Both the position numbers and the translations under genes were made by a program. A stretch of 64,000 bases of DNA from Branchiostoma lanceolatum (lineage: Eukaryota > Chordata > Leptocardii > Amphioxiformes > Branchiostomatidae), in assembly GCF_035083965.1 (NCBI RefSeq), contig NC_089732.1, forward strand, positions 850,883-914,882, in the 5' to 3' direction. Position 1 is the first letter of the stretch; every line of letters begins with the position of its first letter. The notes below the pieces were generated by a model that saw only the letters and a list, made by a program, of their open reading frames with translations, ran no database searches and was not told where the DNA came from. Below are positions 33,901 through 45,000 of this stretch, piece by piece.

Positions 33901-34792
33901 TGAGTGTTGCGTCAAAAATAGTTAGTCAAGCAACTGGATAAAACTTTGAAACAGTCAGACGTTTCAGACAGCATCCGCTATATTTCACTGACAAAAGATA
34001 GCCGATGCTGTCTGAAACGTCTGACTGTTTCAAAACTTTATCCAGTTGCTTGAGTAACTATTTTTGGCGTATCTTACTACCTGGATCATGTCTAACCTTC
34101 ATCAACGTATCATCTGAGTGTTTTCCACTGAGGGGCTGTCGTACTGAATCCCGCTTGTCTGTTTGTCCAGATGAAGTGGTGTGCCTGGGCTGCCGTCTAC
34201 TGTGCCTTCATCAGTTTCTCCAACTCAAGGTCGTCGGAGGACACCAAACAGATGCTCAGCAGCTTCATGTGAGTTGCCATGGATACTGGAATGTTCTGTC
34301 TTATCTATGTGGTGCACTGCTACTTCTGTCTACCATTATGTAAGGGCTCCATTGGAAATCAGTTGCCTAGTTAACTGAAGGGACGACCCTAAAGATTAGT
34401 AAATAAATGAATGAATAAAGAAATCTGGCAGGGGCTAATTAGCTACTCTCTGAGCAGAGGTTAAGCTCTGGTTCATGTATAATACATGTAAAGTTAATTG
34501 TGTAATGTTGGTAAAATTTCTGCAGTTTCCCAATCATAGGAAGTTTAGTTGCTCATTTATTTGTCTTACTGTCATCTAAAGCCACATGTTATCCAAGCAC
34601 CCCTGAGAGTAAGATTGATGTATGGTGCAAGTTAAGTATTTGAAGGACTGTGTTCCTCTGGCGACCCATCGGATCCTTTTGTCTTGATGTATGTTTTTAC
34701 ATTTTGGGTTCTTTCTTCCCTGTAGGTTGTCCATCTCTGCGGTGGTGATGTCGTACCTACAGAACCCCCAGCCCATGCAGCCCCCATGGTGA
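27972..34792 (+). CDS. WDR83OS: Asterix/WDR83OS, PAT complex subunit, 4 exons
   Basis: Exons 27972-28027, 33239-33335, 34171-34268 and 34726-34792 (TGA) join in frame with GT-AG borders to give 105 aa, against 106 in human. The protein reads [19 protein letters not shown], then [19 protein letters not shown], then [20 protein letters not shown], and ends [12 protein letters not shown]. All are near-identical to vertebrate Asterix. Asterix pairs with CCDC47 in the ER PAT complex, which shields polar transmembrane segments of multipass proteins during insertion; hydrophobic stretches at about 35-50 and 55-70 fit this. Intron 1 has been enlarged to 5.2 kb by a Ty3/Gypsy insertion and holds a ghost copy of exon 2 at 33152-33207. 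Confidence 0.97.
28123..28287 (+). repeat. 5' LTR of the Ty3/Gypsy element
   Basis: 165 bp, starts TGTTGTGATG and ends CATAACA. It matches the 3' LTR at 163 of 165 positions by eye. Confidence 0.95.
28291..28304 (+). other. Primer-binding site, tRNA-Ser type
   Basis: TGGCGACGAGGATG lies three bases after the 5' LTR. It is complementary to the 3' end (including CCA) of animal tRNA-Ser(GCT), whose acceptor arm has CATCCTCGTCG. The match stops after 14 bases. Confidence 0.75.
28408..32469 (+). CDS. Gag-Pol polyprotein of the Ty3/Gypsy element
   Basis: A single 1,353-codon frame with no frameshift between Gag and Pol. Gag covers about 1-300 and has two Cys-rich knuckles near 255-292, the second being [14 protein letters not shown] (CX2CX4HX4C). 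The protease motif DTGAS is near 346. Reverse transcriptase spans about 480-690 with the catalytic pair in ISDDIIVYG near 620. RNase H is near 764 ([12 protein letters not shown]). Integrase shows an HHCC zinc site (HQGI ... CVAC, about 992-1030) and D, D, E residues near 1056, 1112 and 1147 (TDNGPP and GEAERF). The domain order PR-RT-RH-IN places it in Ty3/Gypsy; the serine before DD recalls Mag-type elements, an inference. No envelope gene follows. Confidence 0.95.
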   Translation: MASPSTAPTFPPFDPTEAGGGGAVGSRWKKWLGRFENYLIAINIENSGRKKAMLLHFMGEETHTIYENLSSPAQSAAAGGDDDDDEEGDDAPAVTEPTYEDVKKTLTEHFEPQKNVVYDTYTFRSAKQEAHETVDQYCTRLRGLAKTCEFHCVEREILMQIILNCHSSKLRRRALQNKELTLEGLLKLARSLEIADKQALVIEKTSYTNSASVNYARLKNQSTKSRPSSKKPEPRAHQSKPQGARPKDRQTTGNNCRNCGGRYPHGPNGCPAQGQKCLHCNKMNHFARVCRAKQGSERRVHRIKEETSDEEDYTFHVGTINGMAGKAKLPNTKIKINQKKISFLIDTGASVNILKGQSLQDSSTVIRPYGGGGPLVVLGKFQTVVEANNRTTQTDIFVVRGTSGNLLSYGTAKKLGLVEVHADVNATVTDNGTTQGIVKEYKDVFQGIGKLKDFQVKLHVDPSVVPVKQPHRRIPFHVRKQVESELKKLEEQGIIEEVSGPTPWVSPIVVAPKPKSPSEIRICVDMREANTAIKRERHVTPTIDDLIHDLNGATHFSHLDLRSGYHQLELHPESRNMTTFATHVGLRRYKRLIFGINSASEVFQHTIEQTLNGIKGAKNISDDIIVYGKGQADHDRALRETLQRIRETGLTLNDEKCEFNKTSLEFYGYIFGKSGISAAPSKIKAIVECPAPTTPGEVRSLLGMTNFLARFIPDYATLVKPLRDLTRQSVPWTWGKEQDDAFDKVKKALSHEKNLSYFDTDKDTELYVDASPSGLGAILTQKEENGTKNVIAYASRSLTDVETRYSQIEREALAIYWGLQHFHLYLYGSKFTVITDHLPLVSIFNKPNLKLPVRLEKWILKLQQYQYTVVYKPGNENPADYMSRHPLPTTSSDSHTAEEYVRYIITNAVPKSMTLSDLKEAMLQDPTLQEAARLIQSGKWYMRKEAVGCNRAQLEALSKVKDELSTTPDRDLIMRKTRIVVPTDLQQQVIDIAHEGHQGIVKTKALIREKVWFPGIDTKTEETLGKCVACLATTKVPTATPLQPTEMPEQPWTHLSADFKGPLPNGDYLLVLIDDHTRYPIVEQTRSTSANAVIPILDKIFAMFGTPEVLKTDNGPPWNSEQMRNFAHHLGFKHRRIIPYWPQANGEAERFMRTLGKTLKTAAIEGKAWKQELHAMLRNYRATPHTSTGKPPASLLFSREMKIKLPNTKPFTANKEAIRKDKATKRKMKEYTDQMRKARPNNLRVGDTVLVRHSRQNTLTAAYDHQPYLITNKKGTLITANRDGKETTRHSTMFKKIPASIPEDNKTEAPIPEDNKTEDPAEQRPEQHLTTETTSDYVTRSGRTVKPPERLNL
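32693..32857 (+). repeat. 3' LTR of the Ty3/Gypsy element
   Basis: 165-bp partner of the 5' LTR. It is preceded by a polypurine tract and followed by the second CCTAC target copy. Confidence 0.95.
33152..33207 (+). pseudogene. Ghost partial copy of WDR83OS exon 2
   Basis: GTACAAGCCGCCATCTAGATGACC continues as an exon 2 copy with GACTACATGAACCTGCT, lying 32 bases upstream of the true exon. It lacks about 13 internal bases and the end of the exon, and has an in-frame TAG and no AG acceptor directly before it. It is a decayed local duplication rather than an alternative exon. Confidence 0.8.
33385..33790 (-). repeat. Dispersed repeat in WDR83OS intron 2, with A/T-rich tail
   Basis: Shares its body (33540-33790) with 20325-20535. 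On the minus strand it runs toward CTGGATAAAG and a (TAAA)n-like tail at 33390-33410, which looks like a SINE or LINE 3' end. No coding sequence is identified. Confidence 0.55.
33910..34079. repeat. Hairpin element in WDR83OS intron 2
   Basis: The arms AGCAACTGGATAAAACTTTG and AGTCAGACGTTTCAGACAGC have near-perfect inverse copies at 34000-34060. Related single-arm sequences occur at about 375-450 and 45775-45900, so this is a dispersed foldback family. Confidence 0.7.
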
Positions 34793-34879
34793 CACAGGAG
34801 CAGATGTACAGGACAAGCTTTAGCAGTAGCAACAAGATCATCAATGGCTTCAAACTCAACCCAATTCCTGCCATTTTTA

Positions 34880-35220
34880 GCCTGAATCTTCCCCAACCAT
34901 TGCCTCTTTGCTGTAACTGTAGTATCGGTTGGAGCAAGCTCATGGTTGGATCTACCGCTGAACCCCAAACCTACAGAATATGAATTGTCTGAAATTGACA
35001 TTTTTTGTAGCAATCATCTTGTCAGACTGCTTGTCATGGGAACAAATAGCATCAGCAAAAACTTGATTTCTTCAAACTAAACTTATCTTGATGCCAAGTT
35101 ACATTAGCCTGAATCTTTCTCAACTTTTGTCTCTTTGCCAAGTTTCAAGCTAGAGCTGAATCTACTTTTGAACCCCAAAACTACTGTCTGAAATAGACAT
35201 TTCTTATAGTCCAATACTGC
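34880..35220. repeat. Duplication in the WDR83OS 3' UTR
   Basis: Segments 34880-35010 and 35105-35220 share AGCCTGAATCTT, TTGCCAAGTTT/TTGCTGTAACT, TGAACCCCAAA and GTCTGAAAT(A/T)GACATTT. Offset is about 226 bp. Both lie between the stop codon and the poly(A) signal. Confidence 0.6.
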
Positions 35221-35637
35221 ATGATCGTATGATATTTTAGTGCTTGTCTAGCTTTGCTTAAAGGGAAAAATTACTCAATTTGAAATGAAATGCATGTATC
35301 ACATTCATGTTTGGATGACATAGCTTATTATAATAAACCCTGCAATGCTTGTACAAGCCTGTCTTTTTAACTCTGATGAAATGTTACAGGAGAAAAACCA
35401 TCTCTTGTCTTACAGTGATCTTCCACAATAAAGTTACAGATATATGAAACTTTACTTTAAGTTCAGTAGAAAAAAAGTTGGAAAATTGGATTTCCAAGAT
35501 GGCCGCCTTCAAATCCGGAAACTGAACTTGCCAAACTGAACTGAGCAGTGTTACATGATAAAATTAAATGAATTCATTAGTGCAAATTTGATGAACCAGT
35601 AAGATATTCTGTGTATCTTGGTTTAGACTTTTCAGCA

Positions 35638-35643
35638 AATAAA
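35638..35643 (+). terminator. Candidate poly(A) signal for WDR83OS
   Basis: AATAAA about 850 bases after the stop and 400 bases before the EIF2D start codon, so the two genes are tightly spaced. Confidence 0.55.
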
Positions 35644-36044
35644 GACTTTCTTTATCTCAACTGTGGTGATATGTCTGATGGTTATTTCTATAAACAAAGA
35701 GTTTGTAGATTTTGAGTATCACATATTTTTTACTTTTTGCATGTGCCAGATTATGCAAATTGTACTGTCATCTTTTAAAATGCATACTGTTGTTGTGTTG
35801 TCACCTAACTTAATAAGTGAAAGAGGAATACCAAACAAATTCTAAATATTTAAACACTAACATTACATCCGCACGTTGCCAGACACCAACATCGTCAAGC
35901 GTCATTACTAAATCATTATGGGATAATCAGGTAAGGTCAAAAGTCGCCAGGTCAAAGGTTAGTGATTGAGTCATCCGTGCACACGCGAGAAAATATCGCA
36001 GAATTGGGAAATTTCAACACCAAGACGTCGTCTAGAGACTCAAG

Positions 36045-39000
36045 ATGTTCCAGAAAGCGTTCAGGGTCAAGTCCAAGACTATCATCCGTGGTTCAGATAG
36101 GTAGGGTTTCAATAAACGTTTTTATAATTGTTATTCTGACGCAACAGTTTCTGTGGATGTCTGTTGGGAGGGGGGCGGTAGATCGTTCGGTATTTTGCAT
36201 CATATTTCGCAACCTTCTACCGGTCGTATTGAACGTTGTATGATGAAACAAGCGTGTCCAGCATCACGACAAAACCATTTCTCTGTTTGTTATGCTTCGT
36301 AGCTACCAAAATACCACACCTCACAATCGCTTTTGATACTAGAAACGTTGATACACGTTTAGTTGTTTCTACAACTTAAAAGTTTAACAACGCAAAAATG
36401 ACGTCACTAATATAACGTTAATATCCCTGAGGCCCAGTCAAGCTACATAAAGTCATTGTTCCAACTTGATCCTGTAAGGGTACTTCGACTACAAGACCAT
36501 CAGAAATTTCTTTTTCAGAAGGCATCAAACCAAGTTAAGATTTCTTCACAGAAATTACTGATATTTTGATTTTGATTGATTGACCAAATAAATTAGTTTT
36601 AGAAATTACAAAAGAATGGCAATTGGTAACGTTACCTATCAACCTAAAGCTGTAAGATAATTTAACAAGCTCAATCAATGAATAAAGAAGACAACAAATA
36701 CTACCTTTTTTCTGCCCTTAACTCATAACATTACACCAATCTGGCAACTATTAACTGTTAACAGGAGGAAACTGCGAGCAGATGTGGGGAAGGCCCTCCC
36801 CTCCCTAACAGAGGACCAGCTGCAGGAGTTGGTACCCACCAAGGAGGACATGTCCACCATGAAGCTCTACACGCACGCCGGGAAGAACGTCACGGTCTAC
36901 TGTCTGGGGAACAGCCCCGTCTTCTTTGAACTGGACAAGAATGTCTTTCCTACAGGTAATAGAGAATAGATTGTTTTCTAGTGATTGTATGTTCTACAGA
37001 TCCCCGAAATATAAGGGAAAAATTTCTATGTGAACTTAAGCCTAAATCAGTGTATAGACTTACAGTACAGTACCAGTATCACCCTCCTGAAAGTTGTACA
37101 AGGCTCTTCTGTCTTCTTACGCTATTCGAGAAATAGGATGATTAGAGACTCTACAGCTACAGCTACAAAAGGTTTGGCTATACATTTGTAAGTGTTTGGC
37201 TTACAACATAGAAGGCTTACCACTCAATTCTTGTCTACAAACATCCAGAAATGTTTGGGCCTGGCACAAAGTAAAATGTATATAGAACTTTCTTTCAACA
37301 TGCTATTAGAAACAAAGATGTATACATAATATATATATAGTTACTTCAATCTATAATCTAACTTTTCTTCCCCCTTAAACCCCCAGTGTACAGCCTGTGG
37401 AGAGTCCCTGACATGTTACCCTGTCTCACCACCTGGCCGAATGTACTCAAGAACCTCTGTGGAGGAGCAGGTCAGTTTCTTATCAGATCTTCTTCATAGT
37501 ATATTACTCTTTATGACTTAAGATTGGGGTCTTGTGAGCCCAGAACTTGATAATAGAAGGAAAAACAAATTAAACAGGTGACAGTGTCCTATGTTATGTA
37601 ATAGTAAGTGTGCCATGATGAATGGCTATGCTTGGCTTGCTCATTGTTGACTTACAAGAGTTGTTACCCTTGTACTTTATAAACAGTCTTTTTGTATTTA
37701 TGAACTGTGATTTTTTTCTCCCCCATCCATCCAGACCTGATGTTGCCGGGGGTGATAGAGGGAGCGGATGGGCTTCCAGTGATCGAGAAGAACAAACTGT
37801 GTTCAATTTCACTGCTGGGGAACAGGTAATATACATGTACATTGTATAAAGCCTTTACTGACTTCAAATTGATTTAAAATAAGAGCAAAACTGCTTAAGA
37901 TGGACTAGCAGTGCTTAATGATTGTTAAACTGATGTTTAGAAACATACATTTGGAAACTCCTCATGAGTTACTGCAGAAACAATTCTTTACCTGCAAAAT
38001 TTGCCCATGACTCAGCACTGATGACTGGTAAAAGACACATGAAATTTGTCTTGACTCTAGACCGTATAACCTGATCTATGCAGAATTCTGACTGTGCGAA
38101 TCTGTAACTCAAGCCCTGTGAATGCCCTTCTCTGTCCTGTAGAGCTCCTTTTGCTGTTGGCTTAGGACCTATAACCTTGCCCTGCCCTATAAAGCTCCCT
38201 TGCTGTTTATCTATGACCTTTAACCCTTGCACTGTCTTGAGGAGATCCTGTTGCTGTTGACTTACACGTTTGATCTATAACCCTTGCATTGTCCTGACCT
38301 GCAGGGCTCCAGTTGCTGTAGGCCGTACCACCATGTCGTCAGCCCAGATGGCGGAGTGTGGGATGAGAGGGAAGGGAGTCACTGTGCTGCACACTTACCT
38401 GGACCAGCTATGGTGAGGAACAGCTGTTTGTACTCAAAGATGTTAGAAGCTGAAAAGCTCATCCTTATCGTTATACTTCTTATTTTTACTTCTTATCTTA
38501 AAAAGCTCATCTGTCTTGATAGGATACAAATTGAAACGTTTCTTGAGAAGACAGGGCTGATATCTTAAGAATAAGATAGCCCAGGCTTTTGCTAACGTCT
38601 TCGCTCCTCCTGTTTAGGGAACATGGTGACCAGACCCCCCTCCCCACCATGGCTACCCAACAGTCCTGTGCTGAAGGTCATGTACCTGACCTTGACCCCA
38701 GAGACACAGCATCAGAGGAACAAGTTCAAAAAGAACTTGGTGCAGAAGCCTCCAGCACCACAGACACTGTGCCGATAGAAAACCTGGTTTTAGATGGTGA
38801 CCTTGGTACTGAAGGTCACCTTGAGAAAGAAAATGACCTTGATGTAGAGAACACTGAAGGCGGAATAAGGGATGATGGAGATAGATGTGAAGAGGAAGAA
38901 GAAGAGAGAAGAGATGAGGAGGAGGAAGAGGAGGAGGTATCTCCTGTAGGTAAGACAAATACAAGATGCTTTCAGAAAAAAAGCTGGACCAATTTGTATC

Positions 39001-42000
39001 CATCTCTAGAATTCATCCTTGCCTAGGAAATCAGTCAAACCTCGACCCTCAAAACCCTTTCATCATTTTTTTCCAATGCACTGTCGTAGAAGAATTGGTG
39101 CATGTGTGCACCGTTAAGCTGTGGTCCACTGTTCACTGTACCTGTTGAAAAGAGCCAGGGCAGTTTCCTTGGTATAATAATGATAAACCTGTAAATACTG
39201 TACATAGGGTCTGTTTTCTCTGCCACAACCAGTGGAAGATTAACTCAACTGTTCATTGAGTTCAACTGGTTAGAGATCACTTTCACCTTTTAATCTCCCT
39301 CCTAACAAGCTGTTTGAGTAAATTTTGTATTGTGTACATGTATCTTATTCCCTGGATGTCTATCCATCATCAACAATGAATAGATAAGACAAGATGTCAC
39401 ATTCCCTCCCTTTGTATATAATTTATCTGAATACAATGTACAAGTTTGTTGTGTTGTGTTCCTCCCATTATGCCCCCCCCCCAGACCAGATGGACGCCCT
39501 CCTGTACCGGTGTTTCCTCCACGCCCTGAAGACAAACGTGAAGAAAACTGACCTTCCCCTTCTCACCAGTAAACTCCTTAGAGGTCACATGCAGCCCTGC
39601 TGGTAAGTAAGACTTAAAAACTTCATACTATGAGGGATACAACCCTCAAAGGGTTGCAGTTTTGTTTGTTTTAGTTATGTCCTTAAAGGTAAAATCTGAT
39701 GACTTTTACAGTCACAAAAAGATGCACAGACACAAGGACAGCAGCAGTGATATTTATTCTAGACTTCCTGAAGTCTCTCAAACAACAAACAGCAGTGTAG
39801 TGATTAATTCTGGTCGATCAAGTCGTAAAGCTTACAAAAGTCAATGATTGCAAAGAATATTATCTATACACTCAAACAGCACAGGTCAGCTTGCTAATAC
39901 GTAATAGTAGTTAAATCTAAACAGATTTTGAAATATTATCATAAACAAGATAGTTTTCCTTTTTCAAAAATCTTATACCATTAATTGTCTATTGAGTTCT
40001 GACATCATCAAATATAAATTTACATTGGCAGATTTGATATTAAAGTTTTGAATGAAGTACATGTAGTCTTGGTAAACAACGCTTCTCACTAAGTATGTCA
40101 ATCAATCAACTCAGTGAAAGCAGCACACATGGCATCAGTAACTGTTGTACAGTCAGGTCCTGTTAAGACTTGTCTAATGTTAACTTAGATATACATTCTT
40201 GCCAACACGTACTGTACATGGATTGATGCTAGAAGTTGATACAGAGAAACTAGATGAAAATCATCATTTGATTTTTATTGTCAAATCTATCATGAATATT
40301 TAAGTGGAATATTGGAAAACTTGTCAAAACTCAGTCAGTCCTAAAAGTGTAATGAAAGAAGTACACACAGTTGCAAGCCTAACAGTAACATTTTTAAGGC
40401 TATGCTTCAGTAATTCTTTGTATCCTTAAGTTCTATTCAGTGTGCTTGTCAAGAAATGACCTGTTCCTCTTCCTAGGATGGTGTGTACTGTAACTAATGT
40501 TAGTGTTACATGTATCTGTACTTCCTGACAGAGTGGTCCTTATAGTCAGCTACAAACACATGTCCATCTTCTGTCACAGCCACCCCATGGGGGTTGTGCA
40601 GTTTGTCCCCATCACTGCTGATGGTGGCCACCCAGGTGCAATCTGGGCGGAACACCAGAAGCTTCTCACTATGTCCAACACCATCAGTTATACCCCCAAT
40701 GTTTGCCAGAACTATGTTCCCCCTGCTGTCAGCTGACACCCCATGAGGAGCCCACATGTCCTGTGGCTGTCTGCCCCACTGACCAAACTTATGTTTGAAG
40801 TTCAGATTCTTGTCAAACACCTGAACACGGTCATTGGTTTTATCTGCCACAATGATGTTGTCTTCTTTATCCACACAGACAAAACGTGGCTGGTTAAACT
40901 GCCCCTCCCCCTGTCCCTTCCCTCCCACCTGTTTCACCAGTGTCCCATCTGCCTCAAACAGGAAGATGCTGTGCTTGTCTTTATCAGCTACAACAACCCT
41001 CTCATCCCTCTGTACTGCCAGGCCATAGGGGTCTGTGCAATTACTGCACAGAGGAAATTTGTTCATCAGTTCTCCTGATGATGAAAATTTCTTCACTTCC
41101 TTCAAAGATTTCACTACTATTTTGCCATCAGTCTGAACTGCAAGTCCTACAGGGCTATCAGTTGGAAATGAGTAAACAAACCTCCCATTCAGATCAAACA
41201 CCTGAACACGCTTGTTCCAAGTATCAGCCACATACAGCCTGTCCCCCCTGACTGCTACATCTATAGGCCTGTCAAACTGCCCCTGCTGGCTGCCCTTCTG
41301 CCCAAACCTCAGTACAGGGTTGTTACTGCCAACATCTACAGTGAGAGAACCCAGGTCCTTCTTACCTTCCATACAGACCCCCATTGAGTGTTTCCCTGAC
41401 TCCTGAGGTCTCCACTCTGCACCCCAGACCCCCCTAACTCTGCTGGTTTGTCCCTTCCCTGCAGCTAGTGGGGGACTAGTGTGTGCTGTAGCCTGTATCA
41501 GGGTGGCTTTGCCCTGGGGGGAGGTCACCTCTATCTGTAGTGCAACATCCCCACCTGTAAGATCTGCCTTGTTGGCTGTGACTGTGACAGAGGAGGGCAG
41601 ACTCTCTACTGCTGGCCCCTCTACACTGATAGTGAATCCTGCAAGCACTGACAAGGAACCGCCAGAAATCTCAAACAGACTAGAAGGTTTGAAATGCACA
41701 GGTCCACTGTTACTTAATAAAGTCCTGTTACCTGAATCCTGCAAGGAGAGCTGCTTAAGCCTTCCCTCCATTTCTTGCCCTAAAAACAAAAGTTCTGTGT
41801 TATAATTACGATCTAAAACATCTCGACAGAACTCAAGCCCTTCCTCTGTGGCATGCAGTTTCTTCTCCTTTTCTGTTTTCTCATGAGTTACTTTATCCTT
41901 TCTCTGTTTCTTAACCCTGTCCACCTTGGTGATCATCTGTTTTTCTTCCTCGTCAAGTTTTAACCTCAGCTTCTTGTAGTGTTGTTGAATGTCTTTCTTC

Positions 42001-45000
42001 ACCTGATCACAGTTCTCTGCTGTGGTTGTGAGTTCTCTGTCAAGGTGTACCACATCTTGGTTTATCTTGCAGACAACTGCCTCTGTTTTCCACAACAGAC
42101 TTTGTACTGAAGCTTTACATTTTGGTGCTACCTCCCCCAAATATTTGTGGTCATGACTTTCCCCCAGCCTGTGTTCATCCACAGTGCAGTCTCTGCAGAC
42201 CAGGGTTGCACACGACTCGCAGTAGAGCGTCATGCGCTGGTGGTGTTCTGGGCAGTAGATCTGTTGAGCATATTGTGACCTAAAGTTGGGATTTGCAAGT
42301 TCATATGAGTCATGGATGACATGAGTTTGTAGTGCTGGTGTGTTCCTGTGTAAAGCCACACAGTTATTACACAACATGTACATGTCGTGTGCACAGTTCT
42401 CACATATAGCTGCAGCCTTCACTGACTTACACATCTGACACAGAACACTGGATGTTTTGATGAGTTTGATCTTCCTGAAGTCCAGTTTCTTGTTGATGTA
42501 GAAGTTACTTTTAAGTTTTTCAACACCTCCAGACCATGCAGGGCAGGGAAGTTCTACATCTGAGTGGCAAACAGGGCACTGGAATTTTTTACCTCCGCTA
42601 CTCTTATTGGCAACTTTCTCTAAACATGTTTGACAAAAAGTGTGGAGGCAGGGCAGAAGTTTTGGGTCCTTGTACAGTGCCTTGCATTCTGGACAAGTCA
42701 GAGATTTGTCATCACGGTCATCTTCTGGAAAACTAAGTCTTGGGTCTGCCACACCTTCCCTTCTCTGCTCTTGTTCAAGGCGTTCAGCTTCCTCTGCTAG
42801 TTTCCCTTTCTTTAAACTTTTTAATATCTCAACAAGCAAGCCGAGGTTGCCTTTGCCAATTCTATTATCATCCTCTAGCATGTTGAAAATCTCAAGAGGT
42901 ATTGCATGTTGCACTCTTGCCTGTCCTAGTAGTTCAGGAGCTACCAAGGCTCGCAGCCTTTTAACATCCTCCTCCGACAAGCTGTCAGAAATCCTGACAT
43001 ACAGTCTGGTAAGGGCAGGAAGTTGAGCCATGGCTGGTCCACTTGTTTAGGTGTCTGAGGGACCCAGTATAGAATAAGTTTTAAATGAAAGTTTTATTTT
43101 ATACAAGATAACAATCATATTTAGTAGTTACTTAGAAATTTAGGACTGATTGTGGTCTTTGGGATAATAAATGAGGGTGATGTCATAGAGTCATTATTAT
43201 GATTCTTAAGTTCAGACAATATCATATATAAAGGCTTTGAATTAAAATCCTTGCAAACTTTTCAAAATACCTCTTGCATGCAGTCTCATGCATGATCTGT
43301 GTTGATATTAGGTCAATCTTTTCAGCATGTTTTGTCTTATTAACATGAAAGACTTGGAAATAAAACAGTACAACTCAGACAGTGGCTGAGTAAATTTGAC
43401 TTCTAACATAATATGCTGGACATGTTTGTCACTAAATCTGAGCTTAACACAGTAAAATTTTACTCACTTTTTACAATCGTTCTCCTGTCGACGTGGCACT
43501 TGAGCTGACTGTTTTATGGACTTTGTTTTCTCAAGGAATCTTGGGAAATGTTGTTTTAATAAATCATTAATTTTGTTTTATACAGGAACTAAAATTTGAG
43601 TTGCCTTGTAGTAGACAAGTGTGTTTTTCTTGTAACCATGGAGATGGTGTGCCTTTCAATAATAATCAGAACTAGCAGTCATAGATTTTTACTGATTTGA
43701 AGTCTATGAAATAGTTTTGTCATGTCCACCCCAGGTGTTGGTTGAATGGTTGCTCCCTGTTCTTGCTCGCTACAGTGCAAACAATTTGCCCCAAATGAAC
43801 ATAACTGTGCAAATACTTGAAGTAGTCCCATTAAACATACAAGTTGGACTTGTGACTTACAGAAGGTACAATGTACATGTTGCTATGTTTATCCAGTTGC
43901 TTTATACATTTTGTATTCCTCCTCCATGCTATGATTTATGAATAAAAAATCATCATTCATGAATATTTCCTACTTTGTGTTATACAGCCCTGCTGAGAAG
44001 TCACTAGATCTGAAGAAGTCAAGTTATAAAAAGGTAAGATTTGATTGAATCAGATAAGGATTGAATATCAAATGTTCTCCTTTACTATACTTGAATTTTT
44101 ATGACATTTATTCAAAATTCGAAAACATGGGCATGCAAATGTAGGCAGACCTCACACAACATACATACAGCAGCTCTGTGAGGATACAGGATGCACACCA
44201 GAAGAACCGCCAAGAGCAATGGAGGACAGGGGGGACTGGAGGAGGAGGGTGTTGTCCATCCGTGGCACTCTCACGACAAGATGATGATTCGAAATACATT
44301 CTTCAATTGTACCCATTGGCAAAAAGTTAAAATATTGATCATGTAAACTATGAAACCTGATACTTTTGATTCACAGTTTTGTCATCAATGATTATACTTT
44401 GTAACAAATGGCCACAGATAATAGCATAATATACTTATAATAGATTATTACAATCTAACTGTAACATTGGCAAAATCACATCTGACTTGTTTTCAGTTAT
44501 CATTGAAAAGTCTATCTTCACATTGTTCCACATTACTGATATCTTTTTTTCCCCTGATATCTTATTTTTTTCGTCCCCAGCTGTCCAAGTTCCTCCAAGC
44601 CATGCAGACCCAGGGGTTAATCCAGGTCAAGGAGCTGTCTAAGGGGGTGGAGAGTGTGGTTGGGGTCAACTGGGGTCATGTGGAGTAAGATAGTTTTAGC
44701 TGTTGGAATATCAAGCTAAAATTGTATTGGCAGAACATTTGTTCAGTTTTTGTTGTGAAAGACCAAGGACATAATGTCCTTGGCAAGACTAATATCTTGC
44801 TATGCATGTTTTTGTAGTTTGGGCTATTTTACCATGCTAAACAATTTTGATAAGATCAAACTAATCAATTTTCTTAGTTCTTGTACCAGTGAGGACTAGT
44901 TTGAGATGATGGCAGCTTGCACAAGGTCATTTTGAACCTTGTCCTTCCAGACTTTCTTTATATCTTTATTTGTAAATGTCATACAATACATCACAGAGGC

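Noticed and set aside
37969..38232. 87-codon minus-strand frame in EIF2D intron 4
   Set aside because: Created by the decayed exon 5 acceptor repeats on the opposite strand.
40743..43026. Several plus-strand open frames of 64-128 codons
   Set aside because: Shadows antisense to the 841-codon TRIM-NHL coding frame, with no domain similarity.
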